Below are positions 53,254 to 63,585 of a stretch of DNA of 64,000 bases, piece after piece. The stretch lies in contig NZ_CP049916.1 of assembly GCF_011578285.1 (NCBI RefSeq), positions 3,162,001 to 3,226,000 of the forward strand. Reading direction: 5' to 3'. Every line of letters begins with the position of its first letter. The first letter of the stretch is position 1. Origin of the DNA: Acinetobacter lanii (GTDB taxonomy: Bacteria > Pseudomonadota > Gammaproteobacteria > Pseudomonadales > Moraxellaceae). A program made the translations under genes and the position numbers. The notes under the pieces were generated by a model. That model saw only the letters and a list, made by a program, of their open reading frames with translations, ran no database searches and had not been told where the DNA came from.

Positions 53254-54471
53254 ATGTTGAATGAGATCTCTGAAGTTCATTTGAATCACATCAAACTTTG
53301 GTATCTCGTTCAACATTCGTTGTCTTCTTTTCAAAAAATGATTCAATATTTTGGTTCTGCGCAGCAGGCAATTCAACCGAAAAATATTGCCAATTGGCCC
53401 AGCTTAAAACTGCATAAAAATCATTTGGAACGTGCCAAAGAATTCTACACAGATGCTGGTCAATTTAAATTTCAACAATGCCTCGATAAAATTCAAAGCC
53501 ATAGCGATTTTATTTTAATTGATACTGATCTGTATTATCCCAAACAATTGCTTCCTTACGCCGATCGTCCTCCGATTCTGTTTGGTAAAGGGGCGTTGCA
53601 AAATTTAAGTCAACCCCAAATTGCCATTGTCGGCAGTCGCAAACCCAGTCCACATGGCAAACAAGTCGCCTACGACTTTGCTTATTATCTGAGTGAAAAA
53701 GGCTTTTTCATTAGCAGTGGTTTGGCACAAGGCATCGATGAAGCTGCGCATTTGGGGGCGCTGAAGAACCATCGCACCATCGCGGTGATCGGCACAGGGC
53801 TGGATCAAGTTTACCCGAGCCAAAATCAGCAGTTACAAGCGCAAATCTTGCAAAAATCAGGCACCATTATTTCCGAATTTTTACCTGAGACCAAACCTCT
53901 ACAACACAATTTTCCACGGCGAAACCGTATTGTGAGTGGTCTAAGCTTAGGTGTTTTGGTGGCTGAAGCCAAGTTAGACAGTGGCTCACTGATTACCGCC
54001 CAAGCCGCTGCCAATCAAGGTAAAACCACCTTTGCCATTCCGGGGCATATTTACAGCGAATACCATCAAGGTTGCCATCAATTGATTCGTGAAGGCGCAA
54101 TATTGGTGGATCACCCTGAACAGATTATTGAAGATTTAGCGTTACCGACCCAATGGCAACACAATCAAAACCTTGAAACGCAATTACAGCCGAATACTTC
54201 TGTTTCTACACATACACATACCGCTCAAGCCACGGCCAATGTCGTGCAAGCAAGCTTGCTGACGCAAAGTCTAGATTTTCAACCGGAGCTGCCTGAGCAT
54301 TTGTTTAAGTTGTATCAACAACTCGATTGGATTGGACAAGATTTAGATGTGCTTGCCTCAACCCTCGATCAAGACGCGGCAGAACTGACCAGTGCCTTAA
54401 TGGAATTGGAACTCATGGGCTTAGCAATTCAACAGAATGGGCTTTATCTGCGTTGCCGACCAAGCCATTAA
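53254..54471 (+). CDS. dprA: DNA-processing protein DprA
   Basis: Binds incoming single-stranded DNA in natural transformation and loads RecA. 405 residues: N-terminal helical SAM-like part, Rossmann-like core with IAIVGSRKPSPHG, SSGLAQGIDEAAHLGAL, the PRRNRIVSGLSLGVLVAEA and TTFAIPGHIY motifs, and a C-terminal winged helix (DLDVLASTLDQDAAELTSALMELEL). A Gln/Thr-rich linker separates the last two. With an intact comM in the same window it supports natural competence. Confidence 0.96.
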   Translation: MLNEISEVHLNHIKLWYLVQHSLSSFQKMIQYFGSAQQAIQPKNIANWPSLKLHKNHLERAKEFYTDAGQFKFQQCLDKIQSHSDFILIDTDLYYPKQLLPYADRPPILFGKGALQNLSQPQIAIVGSRKPSPHGKQVAYDFAYYLSEKGFFISSGLAQGIDEAAHLGALKNHRTIAVIGTGLDQVYPSQNQQLQAQILQKSGTIISEFLPETKPLQHNFPRRNRIVSGLSLGVLVAEAKLDSGSLITAQAAANQGKTTFAIPGHIYSEYHQGCHQLIREGAILVDHPEQIIEDLALPTQWQHNQNLETQLQPNTSVSTHTHTAQATANVVQASLLTQSLDFQPELPEHLFKLYQQLDWIGQDLDVLASTLDQDAAELTSALMELELMGLAIQQNGLYLRCRPSH

Positions 54472-54511
54472 GGTTCACAATAGAATTTTTAGTCTTCCAA
54501 GGTGAATCCGC

Positions 54512-55081
54512 ATGATTACAACCTCAGTTGCCGAGGCTGCTCAATGTCTAGCTCAAGGTCAGGTGCTTGCATATCCAACAGAAGCAGTATGGGGCTTAGG
54601 TTGCGACCCATTCAATGAGTCTGCATTTTTAGAAATTTTACGCTTGAAACAACGCCCGATTGAAAAAGGCGTGATTTTATTGGCCGGGCAAGTGTCTCAA
54701 GTTGAGCATTTACTAAAAAATCTTGATCCTGAGATTCGTGAACAAGTGATTGCCACTTGGAGCAATCAAGGTGTGAGCGAACGTGCCACCACATGGTTAC
54801 TTCCTGCCGATGAATCCATTCCACATTGGATCAAAGGCAATCACCCCAAAGTGGCGGTTCGCGTGACCAACCATCCGCTATGTATTGCACTGTGTAATGC
54901 CTTTAATGGTTTTATTGTGTCGACCAGTGCCAATCCTGCCGGATTACCATCGGCGCGTTCAATTCAAGAAGTCAGTCAATATTTTGGTTCAGAATTGAAT
55001 TATTTAAATGGTGATTTAGGCTTAAGCCAAGATGCCAGTAAAATTATTGATGCCGTTAGCGGTGAAGTAATTCGTGCATAA
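54512..55081 (+). CDS. tsaC: Threonylcarbamoyl-AMP synthase TsaC
   Basis: Makes threonylcarbamoyl-AMP for the t6A37 modification of tRNAs. 189 residues, typical of the short Sua5/YrdC form: YPTEAVWGLGCDP, LRLKQRPIEKGVILL, VAVRVTNHPL, STSANPAGLPSA. Downstream of dprA by 40 bases, so probably cotranscribed in lysM-dprA-tsaC. Confidence 0.95.
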   Translation: MITTSVAEAAQCLAQGQVLAYPTEAVWGLGCDPFNESAFLEILRLKQRPIEKGVILLAGQVSQVEHLLKNLDPEIREQVIATWSNQGVSERATTWLLPADESIPHWIKGNHPKVAVRVTNHPLCIALCNAFNGFIVSTSANPAGLPSARSIQEVSQYFGSELNYLNGDLGLSQDASKIIDAVSGEVIRA

Positions 55082-55153
55082 ATTGCTGCGATCAACACCC
55101 ATCCGTTAAGGCTTTCATTTCAGTCAAATGCTGAAAGTGGTAGCCATACACAC

Positions 55154-55184
55154 AAGATTAAGCGTTTTTAACGCTTAATCTTTA
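55154..55184 (+). terminator. Terminator of lysM-dprA-tsaC
   Basis: AAGATTAAGCG/CGCTTAATCTT stem with a T-rich 7-base loop and short T-run, about 73 bases past tsaC. Confidence 0.7.
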
Positions 55185-55194
55185 AATAAAAGAC

Positions 55195-55319
55195 AAAAAA
55201 AAGCTCAGCCATATATAGGTTGGCTGAGCATTGAAAAGGATGTGTATAAAGCACATCCAGAGGGTTCTTAAAACTGGAAGCTGTATAAAACCGTATGTCT
55301 CAACGTCTTTATTTGCTAT
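55195..55319 (-). ncRNA. Candidate small RNA (minus strand)
   Basis: About 125 bases between a promoter and a terminator, with no coding frame. Two hairpins are clear on the minus strand: GGATGTG/CACATCC (55238-55258, 7-base loop) and the terminator GCTCAGCCA/TGGCTGAGC (55203-55229) followed by seven T. It lies between tsaC and the EamA gene and cannot be the 3' end of either: the EamA stop is about 290 bases upstream, and its own promoter intervenes. I did not recognise a known family. Confidence 0.55.
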
Positions 55320-55325
55320 GCTGAT

Positions 55326-55354
55326 ATTATGCAATAAAAAAAGTGATTACACAA
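55326..55354 (-). promoter_or_regulatory. Promoter of the candidate small RNA
   Basis: TTGTGT (55349-55354), 17-base spacer, CATAAT (55326-55331) on the minus strand; start expected at about 55319. The remaining gap up to 55608 is AT-rich and empty. Confidence 0.6.
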
Positions 55355-55608
55355 ACATACAAAAATGCTAACCGCATCACACAATGACTCATATAAAAAA
55401 CATCTGAATAAAGCGGTTATAATTAAGTGTTTATTTTCGCGTATTAAAAATAAAAATGGCTTTTTTGATCAATTGCTTATCAAGACGTACACAGCCTCAA
55501 AATATTTAAAAAAAATTTGAATTATTTTTTAATCGTTCAAATATTCAACAAAATCTGTTTCTATTCGGTCTTTATAACCCTGTCTAAGGCTTTATCCTCA
55601 GAATTAAC

Positions 55609-56535
55609 TTAATCAATAACCCTTTCAGCCTGATTTGCCTTGGCTTTAGGCAGCAATTTCTTCTGCGCTAAGGCAATGCCCAATAAGATAATCACCCCGC
55701 CAATGCTGTGATAGACCGTCCATGCTTCATTCAACCACACAAAAGCGATCATTGCAGTCGTGATCGGCATGATATTCATAAAAATACTGGTGCGATTTGG
55801 TCCTAAATACTGCACCGCCATCATCCACACCAAAGGTGCAATCAGTGAGGGGAAAATCCCGGCATATAAGACACTGGAGAAATTATCTGCATCGATTGGG
55901 TCTAGCCCTAAAGCAATCACAAAAGGCAAATGAAACATGATGGCAAAAGCAATTTGTACATATAAGCTGAGTAAAAGCGGAATTTTTAACTGCCACTTTT
56001 TAAAGAACACCCCATAGAAGGCATAGCAAAACACCGCAATGACCATCAGCACATCGCCCCAATGCCCGGCCAGATTCATCAAGCTTGCCCAACTGCCCTG
56101 ACTGATTAAATACAGCAGGCCAATAAAGGATAGAATGCTACCGATCACCGCAAAACGATTGGGGATCTCGTGCAAAATCAGCATCGAGATAAAGATGGTA
56201 AATACTGGAATAAAGGCATTGATGATGCCCATGTTGGTGGCACTGGTATAATGTGCAGCGGTATAAGCTAAGCCTTGATACAGCACCATGCCACAGGCAC
56301 TGAGTACCGCCAATTGATGCCAATGTGCTTTGATCAGCGCGCGTTGTTTCCAGACTTTGGGCAACATAAGCGGCGTTAAAATAACAAACGCCAAAAACCA
56401 ACGATAAAAACTGATACTGACTGGCGAAATGTAGTCTGCTACATAGCGTGTAATCGCAATATTTAAAGACCAAATTAATACCGCAATTAAAGGCAAAGTG
56501 AATGCCCACCACACCTGTTTTGTTTCTACATTCAT
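55609..56535 (-). CDS. EamA family (DMT) transporter
   Basis: 10-helix inner-membrane exporter built from two EamA repeats, 308 residues: AVLIWSLNIAITRYVADYISPVSISFYRWFLAF in the first repeat and the matching LVWMMAVQYLGPNRTSIFMNIMPITTAMIAFVWLNE in the second. The short cytoplasmic ends are basic. Relatives export amino acids or metabolites; the substrate is unknown. Confidence 0.9.
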   Translation of the reverse strand: MNVETKQVWWAFTLPLIAVLIWSLNIAITRYVADYISPVSISFYRWFLAFVILTPLMLPKVWKQRALIKAHWHQLAVLSACGMVLYQGLAYTAAHYTSATNMGIINAFIPVFTIFISMLILHEIPNRFAVIGSILSFIGLLYLISQGSWASLMNLAGHWGDVLMVIAVFCYAFYGVFFKKWQLKIPLLLSLYVQIAFAIMFHLPFVIALGLDPIDADNFSSVLYAGIFPSLIAPLVWMMAVQYLGPNRTSIFMNIMPITTAMIAFVWLNEAWTVYHSIGGVIILLGIALAQKKLLPKAKANQAERVID

Positions 56536-57027
56536 TTATTCTATTGTCCTTTACAACCCTGCTGGATAGAGCCCAATGATTCAGTCATTCCTTTGATTTT
56601 TTTGATACTCATTCGCTGAGTCCAGTATAAGCTTCTCTGATGATATTGCTTCAAAAAGCATAAAAATTTAAGTACCTACGCTTAGACTCTAATCGATGTA
56701 AAGCATGGATCAAAGCACTTGCACATTAAAACACTTTTCTAATATTCACCTAAGTTTATCTACAAAATGACAATAGAAGTCAAATGGGGGCTATGCCAAC
56801 CTTGTGACTTAGCGCGCTTTTTACTTTCGTTTCTTTAGACTGTACTGTTTATACTATTGAAAAGTATCTGTGAAATTGCGTCTTGAGAACATAGCAACGC
56901 TCTATTTTACTATGCGTTATTTTTTGAGCTTATAAAGCGGCTTATCACCAGCCTTAGAGTGTTGATGCTCTAAGCCTCTGAGTTTTGGTTTTCCCAACAC
57001 TCAACTGACATAATAAAAGGACAACAC
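56536..57027. other. Intergenic region between EamA gene and lipoprotein gene
   Basis: About 490 bases separating divergent genes. The last part before the lipoprotein holds AAAGGA 9 bases before the start codon and a short imperfect repeat around TTAGAGTGTTGATGCTCTAA (about 56955-56975). No ORF or clear RNA is seen. Confidence 0.4.
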
Positions 57028-57588
57028 ATGAAAAAATTATTACTTGCATCTTTATGTATGACGGCTTTTACACTAACGGCGTGTGACAAAAAACCGAATG
57101 AAGCAACACCAACCACCACTGAAAATACCACTGTAACCACCAATGCTCCTGCAACGACTGCAACCAGCGCAGCGCCAGCGGGTGTGCTGAGCAACAATGT
57201 GGTTGCCGACATTCGTAGTGACTTAGATCAACTCCAAACCTTGTCGAATACCAAAGCTCAAGAAGCATTAAAATTCCAGAATGAAGTGACCCAAGCTGCG
57301 CAAAAAGGCGATAAAGCGGCTTTAGATCAAGTGGTTGATCAAATGGACAAATATGTCGATGCGTTTAACGATGAGCTTGAAGCACTGAATCTGAAAAGTG
57401 CTGAAGGCGACGCATTACGTGACAAAATGAAAGATTCAAATGAATTGGGCTTAGAGTTGGCTGAAGAAGGCGTTAAAACACCGCCGAATACCGATAAAAT
57501 CAATGCGCTTCAAAAGAAAGCCACTGATTTACAACAGTCCTTGTTACAAGACATGCAATCACTTCAAAGCAAAGTCAACGGTAAATAA
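57028..57588 (+). CDS. Lipoprotein, Thr/Ala-rich linker and helical C-terminus
   Basis: 186 residues: signal peptide with lipobox LTAC (Cys19), a linker rich in Thr, Ala and Pro (about residues 28-52), then a helical domain (residues 55-186). The segment ELEALNLKSAEGDALRDKM resembles NLDLKSEEIHHIRENV of the lipoprotein gene at 59348, so they are probably distant paralogues. Function unknown. AAAGGA lies before the ATG. Confidence 0.8.
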   Translation: MKKLLLASLCMTAFTLTACDKKPNEATPTTTENTTVTTNAPATTATSAAPAGVLSNNVVADIRSDLDQLQTLSNTKAQEALKFQNEVTQAAQKGDKAALDQVVDQMDKYVDAFNDELEALNLKSAEGDALRDKMKDSNELGLELAEEGVKTPPNTDKINALQKKATDLQQSLLQDMQSLQSKVNGK

Positions 57589-57628
57589 TCTATTCGATTG
57601 AGTTGAGTACTCGACATTTAGATTCAAA

Positions 57629-57656
57629 AAAAAACAGGCAGATTGCCTGTTTTTTT
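57629..57656. terminator. Terminator after the lipoprotein gene
   Basis: AAAACAGGCA/TGCCTGTTTT stem with GAT loop, long A- and T-runs. Confidence 0.88.
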
Positions 57657-57805
57657 TATGTGCTTAATCTACTTATGTATAGCAAATTAGCTTTAAAAAA
57701 TAATTCATCGTTTATCTGACGAACCTTATGAAAAAACTTTACTTGTAGTTCAGTTCAATACCCGATAAAACAATCACACATCAAATACTTTTATAAGGGA
57801 ATGGA

Positions 57806-58348
57806 ATGGCTTCTGTATTTAATATTCCAGTGAAGACGATTCAAGGCGAATCAATTGATCTCAATCAGTATGCGGGTAAAGTCCTTTTGATTGTCAATGT
57901 CGCATCCAAATGTGGACTTACCCCGCAGTACGAAGGTTTGGAAAAACTCTATCAAGACAAAAAAGCACAAGGTTTAGAAATTTTAGGCTTCCCTGCCAAC
58001 AACTTTTTGGCGCAAGAACCGGGTTCAGATGATGAAATTCAACAGTTCTGCTCTTTGACTTATGACGTTAAGTTTCCGCTGTTCTCTAAAATTTCAGTGG
58101 CAGGCGAAGACAAACATCCACTGTATCAAACCTTGATTCAAGCGATACCAGAACGTACCGGTGAAGGCCCTTGGTGGAAAGACTTGGTCGATTATGGTTT
58201 GACGCCAAATCCGAAACCTGAGGTGTTATGGAACTTTGAAAAATTCTTGATCAACAAGCAAGGTGAAGTCGTGGGTCGTTTTGCACCAGATATCACTGCA
58301 GATGATCCACGCTTATTGGACGCAATTGAAGCGGAATTGATCAAATAA
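57806..58348 (+). CDS. Glutathione peroxidase family protein
   Basis: Thiol peroxidase of the GPx/BtuE family that reduces peroxides. 180 residues: NVASKCGLTPQY with peroxidatic Cys36, GFPANNF (Gln/Asn tetrad region) and WNFEKFLI. A Cys replaces selenocysteine as in all proteobacterial forms. GGGA sits before ATG 57806. Followed by its own terminator. Confidence 0.93.
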   Translation: MASVFNIPVKTIQGESIDLNQYAGKVLLIVNVASKCGLTPQYEGLEKLYQDKKAQGLEILGFPANNFLAQEPGSDDEIQQFCSLTYDVKFPLFSKISVAGEDKHPLYQTLIQAIPERTGEGPWWKDLVDYGLTPNPKPEVLWNFEKFLINKQGEVVGRFAPDITADDPRLLDAIEAELIK

Positions 58349-58378
58349 ATTTAACATTCAAATTAAAATCTGCATTCC

Positions 58379-58414
58379 ATAAGTATCTGCTCAAAGAGTA
58401 GATACTTATATTTT
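58379..58414 (+). terminator. Terminator of the glutathione peroxidase gene
   Basis: ATAAGTATCTGCTC/GAGTAGATACTTAT stem with AAA loop, then ATTTTATT. Confidence 0.75.
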
Positions 58415-58503
58415 ATTAAAAATCATTATTTTCAGAAAACTAAAGTTCTTTCAAAAATCAAAAAATGGAAATACAACCACAATCTAAATGATCAATTAAA
58501 TTT

Positions 58504-58601
58504 CCTTCTCCCTCTGGGATGAGAAGCACTGCTTCGCAAGAGGATGAGGGTACTTTAAACTAAAAATAACCTCTCCCTAGCCCTCTCCTAAAAGGAGAGG
58601 G
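58504..58601. repeat. Interspersed repeat of the CCTCTCCC type
   Basis: Two units, 58504-58550 (CCTTCTCCCTCTGGGATGAG... to GAGGATGAGGG) and 58570-58601 (CCTCTCCCTAGCCCTCTCCT, then AAAAGGAGAGGG). Stems such as CCCTCTCCT/AGGAGAGGG form. Sequences of this kind are scattered repeats in many gammaproteobacterial intergenic regions. The rest of 58349-58786 is AT-rich and empty. Confidence 0.6.
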
Positions 58602-58786
58602 AATATTCATTATTAAATTTTTATAGGATAAAAATGAATTTATGAAAGAAGTTTAATGACGATTTAATATTCCTCCACAATTCACACATTATTTTTATAT
58701 TTCTACAACACTTCATCCACTCTTTTTCAATGACTTAGGACTATTCTGACTTTATCCAAACAGGGTATCGAAGATAAGGTGAAGTC

Positions 58787-59179
58787 ATGAACACATTTTT
58801 AAAAGCAATGGTACTGTCTATTTCGACTGCTATCGTGGCTGCACCGGTGATGGCTGCACCACAAGATCACGGTTCTCAACCACATTTCAATCAAAAAACT
58901 GCACATACTCAACATAACCTAAAACAGCATGAACAAACTCGTCAAACACATAAAAATGTGAATCCGCATCAAGCTACTCACGCTAAAGTGAATACACAGC
59001 ATTGGAAAGTGGGCCAAAATATTCCCAAGCAATATCACGGTTCAAGCTATAAAGTAGATTCGTCTAAATATAAAAAATTAAGTCAGGCAGGTCGTAACCA
59101 GCAATGGATTAAAGTGAATGGCGATTATGTACTGATGAACACCAACAATCATAAGGTCCTAAAAGTGATTCGTGGCTAA
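58787..59179 (+). CDS. RcnB family periplasmic protein
   Basis: 130 residues: signal peptide ending near PVMAAPQ, a His/Gln/Thr-rich stretch (residues about 26-70, more than ten His), then the RcnB domain WKVGQNIPKQYHGSSYKVD to QQWIKVNGDYVLMNT. E. coli RcnB helps control nickel and cobalt export; the His-rich part suggests metal binding here, but this is inference. No rcnA is adjacent. Confidence 0.8.
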   Translation: MNTFLKAMVLSISTAIVAAPVMAAPQDHGSQPHFNQKTAHTQHNLKQHEQTRQTHKNVNPHQATHAKVNTQHWKVGQNIPKQYHGSSYKVDSSKYKKLSQAGRNQQWIKVNGDYVLMNTNNHKVLKVIRG

Positions 59180-59191
59180 TGCCCTTGACTG

Positions 59192-59223
59192 CAAAAAATG
59201 AGCACGATGTTGCTCATTTTTTG
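59192..59223 (+). terminator. Terminator of the RcnB-like gene
   Basis: CAAAAAATGAGCA/TGCTCATTTTTTG stem, about 12 bases past the stop. Confidence 0.85.
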
Positions 59224-59347
59224 TGTTTCAAGCCTGATTTAAGCGAACAACAGGCAAAAAATTGTTATACGTTTGCAATAATCGACATTTTCTCCACATT
59301 TGTTCTTTATATTGAACGCATTGTTGTCATAAAGCATTTAGAACGCG

Positions 59348-60028
59348 ATGAAAAAACTTCTACAAGGGATGTTGATTCCTTTCACTCTGTTTTCATTCAT
59401 CATAGTTGTGATGGGTTGTGATCCGAGTCTGAGCAATAAAGTTGAAGATGAATCAAGTCAGCAAGACCGTACTCAAACAGAGCGTGATGCTCAAGATGCG
59501 GATGGTTTAGATTCTGAGTTTCAAGTTGATCAAGAGAGCCAAGTTGATGACACTGATGCGAAGCACGATTCTTCTTTAGCACAACAGCGCAATACATCCG
59601 AGCTGAAAAGTGGCAATGTATTCTATATCGCGCGTGATGTAGCCAGTATGCAGATGAATGCCGGTGATTATGTCTCTGAAATACAACAGTCCCAAGAAAA
59701 TCTGCAACATGCCGTTGATAGCAAGGATCAACAGCAATTGCAAACGACAGCAACCGCTTTGCAGAAACAACTTCAAGGGTTTAACCAAGCTTTGATCAAT
59801 TTAGACCTTAAAAGTGAAGAAATACATCACATCCGTGAAAATGTAGTGGCTGCCAATACGCAAGTGTTGAAATCTCCACTGATGAATGGCGATCTAGATT
59901 TTTCTAAAGTGGATTTTAACAAGTTACAACAGCAGATGAGCTCTGTGCAAAATGAGATGTTAAAACTGGCAGCAATGGTGATTCCGAAAAGCAACTCTGA
60001 TTCTTCTCAAGAGAATGAATCGAACTAA
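59348..60028 (+). CDS. Lipoprotein, helical, acidic
   Basis: 226 residues: signal peptide with lipobox VMGC (Cys24), an acidic Asp/Gln/Ser linker (about 30-75), then a helical domain with heptad-like Leu positions (DVASMQMNAGDYVSEIQQ to SSVQNEMLKLAAMV). It shares FNQALINLDLKSEE-type sequence with the lipoprotein at 57028-57588 (FNDELEALNLKSAE). Function unknown. Confidence 0.78.
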   Translation: MKKLLQGMLIPFTLFSFIIVVMGCDPSLSNKVEDESSQQDRTQTERDAQDADGLDSEFQVDQESQVDDTDAKHDSSLAQQRNTSELKSGNVFYIARDVASMQMNAGDYVSEIQQSQENLQHAVDSKDQQQLQTTATALQKQLQGFNQALINLDLKSEEIHHIRENVVAANTQVLKSPLMNGDLDFSKVDFNKLQQQMSSVQNEMLKLAAMVIPKSNSDSSQENESN

Positions 60029-60055
60029 CACGTCACACCTGCATCGAATCCAATA

Positions 60056-60083
60056 AACAGCGACTCCAAGTCGCTGTTTTTAT
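60056..60083. terminator. Bidirectional terminator
   Basis: AACAGCGACT/AGTCGCTGTT stem with CCA loop and T-run; convergent lipoprotein genes. Confidence 0.85.
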
Positions 60084-60090
60084 CTAGGCT

Positions 60091-60546
60091 TTAAGCCTTA
60101 CAGTATTTGTCCTGTCCCAATGCCCTTTTAACGTCTTGCTTAAAGCGAGTTTTGGCAAATGGATAACCCTCTGGCAAATACAGCGTCATTCTGGTTTTGT
60201 TATTTCTTAGTTTTTCAAGCGTAGTCTTATAAACATACACCTTCCCTTCTGAACGCCCAAACAAGGTACCCATTTTGAGTTGGGTATTCAGCTCATTGTC
60301 GGTAAATACCAATTCATCTTCTCGAGTAAATGCAACACAAATGCGATACGCCGTTTTTAAATTTTCAAATGCCGTTTCATAAGGAATGTCGAGTTCAGTT
60401 GAGAGTCCATTACCAATGGCATTGGCGACCAAAGCCGCTTCTGTCGGCTGCGTTGGACCTACCACATACTGTTGCTGACAGGCTGATGTAAAAATTGATA
60501 TAACAAAAACCAGTAAAAATGAAAAATAGCCTTTTAAATTCGACAC
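60091..60546 (-). CDS. Lipoprotein, hypothetical
   Basis: 151 residues from VSNLKGYFSFLL (GTG 60546, with AAAGG 7 bases upstream; a TTG at 60570 is not preferred). Lipobox TSAC. The mature part has a conserved-looking YRICVAFTREDELVFTDNELN segment and a second Cys (KYCKA) near the end that may pair with the one in YRICVAF. No known domain recognised; likely outer-membrane attached. Confidence 0.75.
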   Translation of the reverse strand: MSNLKGYFSFLLVFVISIFTSACQQQYVVGPTQPTEAALVANAIGNGLSTELDIPYETAFENLKTAYRICVAFTREDELVFTDNELNTQLKMGTLFGRSEGKVYVYKTTLEKLRNNKTRMTLYLPEGYPFAKTRFKQDVKRALGQDKYCKA

Positions 60547-60677
60547 ATGCAAACCTTTATTGTTGTTCAATTGATGATATTAGAATGCTTATTCTGTATT
60601 GCGCTGCATCCATTGTGAGGCAGTATAGCGCATGTTTTAATGGGCTTATATTTCAATTGGTGAATGAGTAAAAAAGC

Positions 60678-61124
60678 ATGCAACTGATTATTTTTACAGG
60701 TGTTCAAGCCTCAGGTAAATCGAGCTTTTATTTGCTGAATCTGTACCACAGTCATTTGCGCATTAATTTAGATATGTTGAAAACGCGTCATCGAGAAAAT
60801 ATGATTTTTGAGGCAGGGCTTAGCTCTAAAACTAAAATGGTAATTGATAATACCAACCCGACACGTGCAGATCGTGAGCGTTATATACAGCGTGCCATCG
60901 ACGCGGGATTTGAAGTGATTTCTTATTATTTTGAGACTGAATTGAATAGTACTTTAAGCCGCAATGCTCAGCGAGCGGGTAAAGCCAATATTCCAGAGGT
61001 GGGTGTTCGAGCGACTTTTAAAAAATTACAAGTCCCCAGTTTCGATGAAGGGCTTAGTCAAATATTTCGGATTCGTATCATTGGAAATGGGGAGTTTTCA
61101 GTGCTCCCCGTCTTACGGAATTAA
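60678..61124 (+). CDS. Small P-loop kinase-like ATPase
   Basis: 148 residues. Walker A GVQASGKSS (residues 8-16), INLDMLKTRHR, VIDNTNPTRADRERYI (Walker B-like, typical of polynucleotide-kinase-like AAA_33 proteins) and RNAQRAGKANIPEVGV (lid Arg residues). Substrate unknown; a nucleotide or RNA-end kinase role is possible. It converges on the next gene with a 28-base gap. Confidence 0.82.
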   Translation: MQLIIFTGVQASGKSSFYLLNLYHSHLRINLDMLKTRHRENMIFEAGLSSKTKMVIDNTNPTRADRERYIQRAIDAGFEVISYYFETELNSTLSRNAQRAGKANIPEVGVRATFKKLQVPSFDEGLSQIFRIRIIGNGEFSVLPVLRN

Positions 61125-61152
61125 CCCAGACTAGATTTAGCCAATACAAGCT

Positions 61153-61500
61153 TTAACTCATGGTTTGTGCTTGTACTTCTTTGGCTTTTTTCAAAGCACG
61201 TTGCATGGCATAACGCTCATAGGGTTTAGCCAAGCGACTTTCTATCGCTGAAAAGTCACCACGATGTGCGGTATCAAGTAATTCATTGGCCAATGAACGA
61301 ATACTTGCTCTGCCACGATGTTCATAGCTTTGCACTTCTTCTTGATTCAAGACCAAGTCCCAGCACGATGTTCCTGCGCTAAATTTAACTTCAAGGCTTA
61401 AATAGTAGTGGTCACAATCTTGATAAAGTTCCCAGACATGGGCTTCTTGATCGATGAGGTTCATTTCAAATCTTAAAACATATTTCAGTTTGGCTAACAT
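61153..61500 (-). CDS. Hypothetical protein
   Basis: 115 residues, not recognised. Soluble, mixed alpha/beta, with the N-terminal half rich in aromatic residues (WELYQDCDHYYLSLEVKF) and a charged C-terminal helix (ALKKAKEVQAQTMS). GAGG precedes the ATG. Convergent with the kinase gene. Confidence 0.6.
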   Translation of the reverse strand: MLAKLKYVLRFEMNLIDQEAHVWELYQDCDHYYLSLEVKFSAGTSCWDLVLNQEEVQSYEHRGRASIRSLANELLDTAHRGDFSAIESRLAKPYERYAMQRALKKAKEVQAQTMS

Positions 61501-61672
61501 ACACCTCTTTATTTTAAGAATATATTCTACTTTAGATAATCATTTTGGCTTATATACGTGAAAAATATTGTTTTAGTTTTAAAAGGTCTAGCTCTCTTTG
61601 TCGAATACGTCGCTTGTGACTTGTACACCATAAAGTATTGCCATTGACCACTTGATCAAAACACTGATCTAT

Positions 61673-61702
61673 AAAAAAACCACCCTTTCGGGTGGTTTTT
61701 TC
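61673..61702. terminator. Terminator of the ATP synthase operon
   Basis: AAAACCACCC/GGGTGGTTTT stem with T-runs both ways, about 17 bases past atpC. Confidence 0.88.
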
Positions 61703-61718
61703 AATCTCAAACCGTCTC

Positions 61719-62138
61719 TTATTGAGCGCGGTTTTTGATTTTGCGGATGGTATCCAACTGTGCAGCAGTTTCTGCAAGTGCAGCCAATGCAGCAGCTGTG
61801 TCCAACTCGCTCTTTTGATTTGCAAGCAATGTTTCAGCATTTTTACGTGCTTCAATAATTGCGGCTTCATCTAAGTTTTCAGCACGGACTGCAGTATCTG
61901 CAAGAACCGTAACCACATGCGGTTGAACTTCTAAAACACCACCTGATACATAGATTAACTCTTCTGTACCATTTTCAAGCATAACGCGAATCGCGCCTGG
62001 CTTAAGCAAAGTTACCAATGGTGTATGACCCGGCATAATACCAAGTTCACCACTTGCACCTTTAGCAATTAGCATAGTTACAGTGCCTGAGTACAAAGAC
62101 TCTTTAACACTTACAACGTCACATTGCATAGTCGCCAT
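61719..62138 (-). CDS. atpC: ATP synthase epsilon subunit
   Basis: F1 central-stalk subunit that couples rotation and inhibits ATP hydrolysis. 139 residues: MATMQCDVVSVKESLYSG, the beta-sandwich with GASGELGIMPGHTPLVTLLKPG, and a two-helix C-terminal domain (ENLDEAAIIEARKNAETLL). AGGAG precedes the ATG. Last gene of the operon, 26 bases after atpD. Confidence 0.96.
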   Translation of the reverse strand: MATMQCDVVSVKESLYSGTVTMLIAKGASGELGIMPGHTPLVTLLKPGAIRVMLENGTEELIYVSGGVLEVQPHVVTVLADTAVRAENLDEAAIIEARKNAETLLANQKSELDTAAALAALAETAAQLDTIRKIKNRAQ

Positions 62139-62164
62139 GAGAATCTCCTAAATTAGGGAACTAA

Positions 62165-63574
<1,410 letters not shown>

Positions 63575-63585
63575 TCAAAATAATG

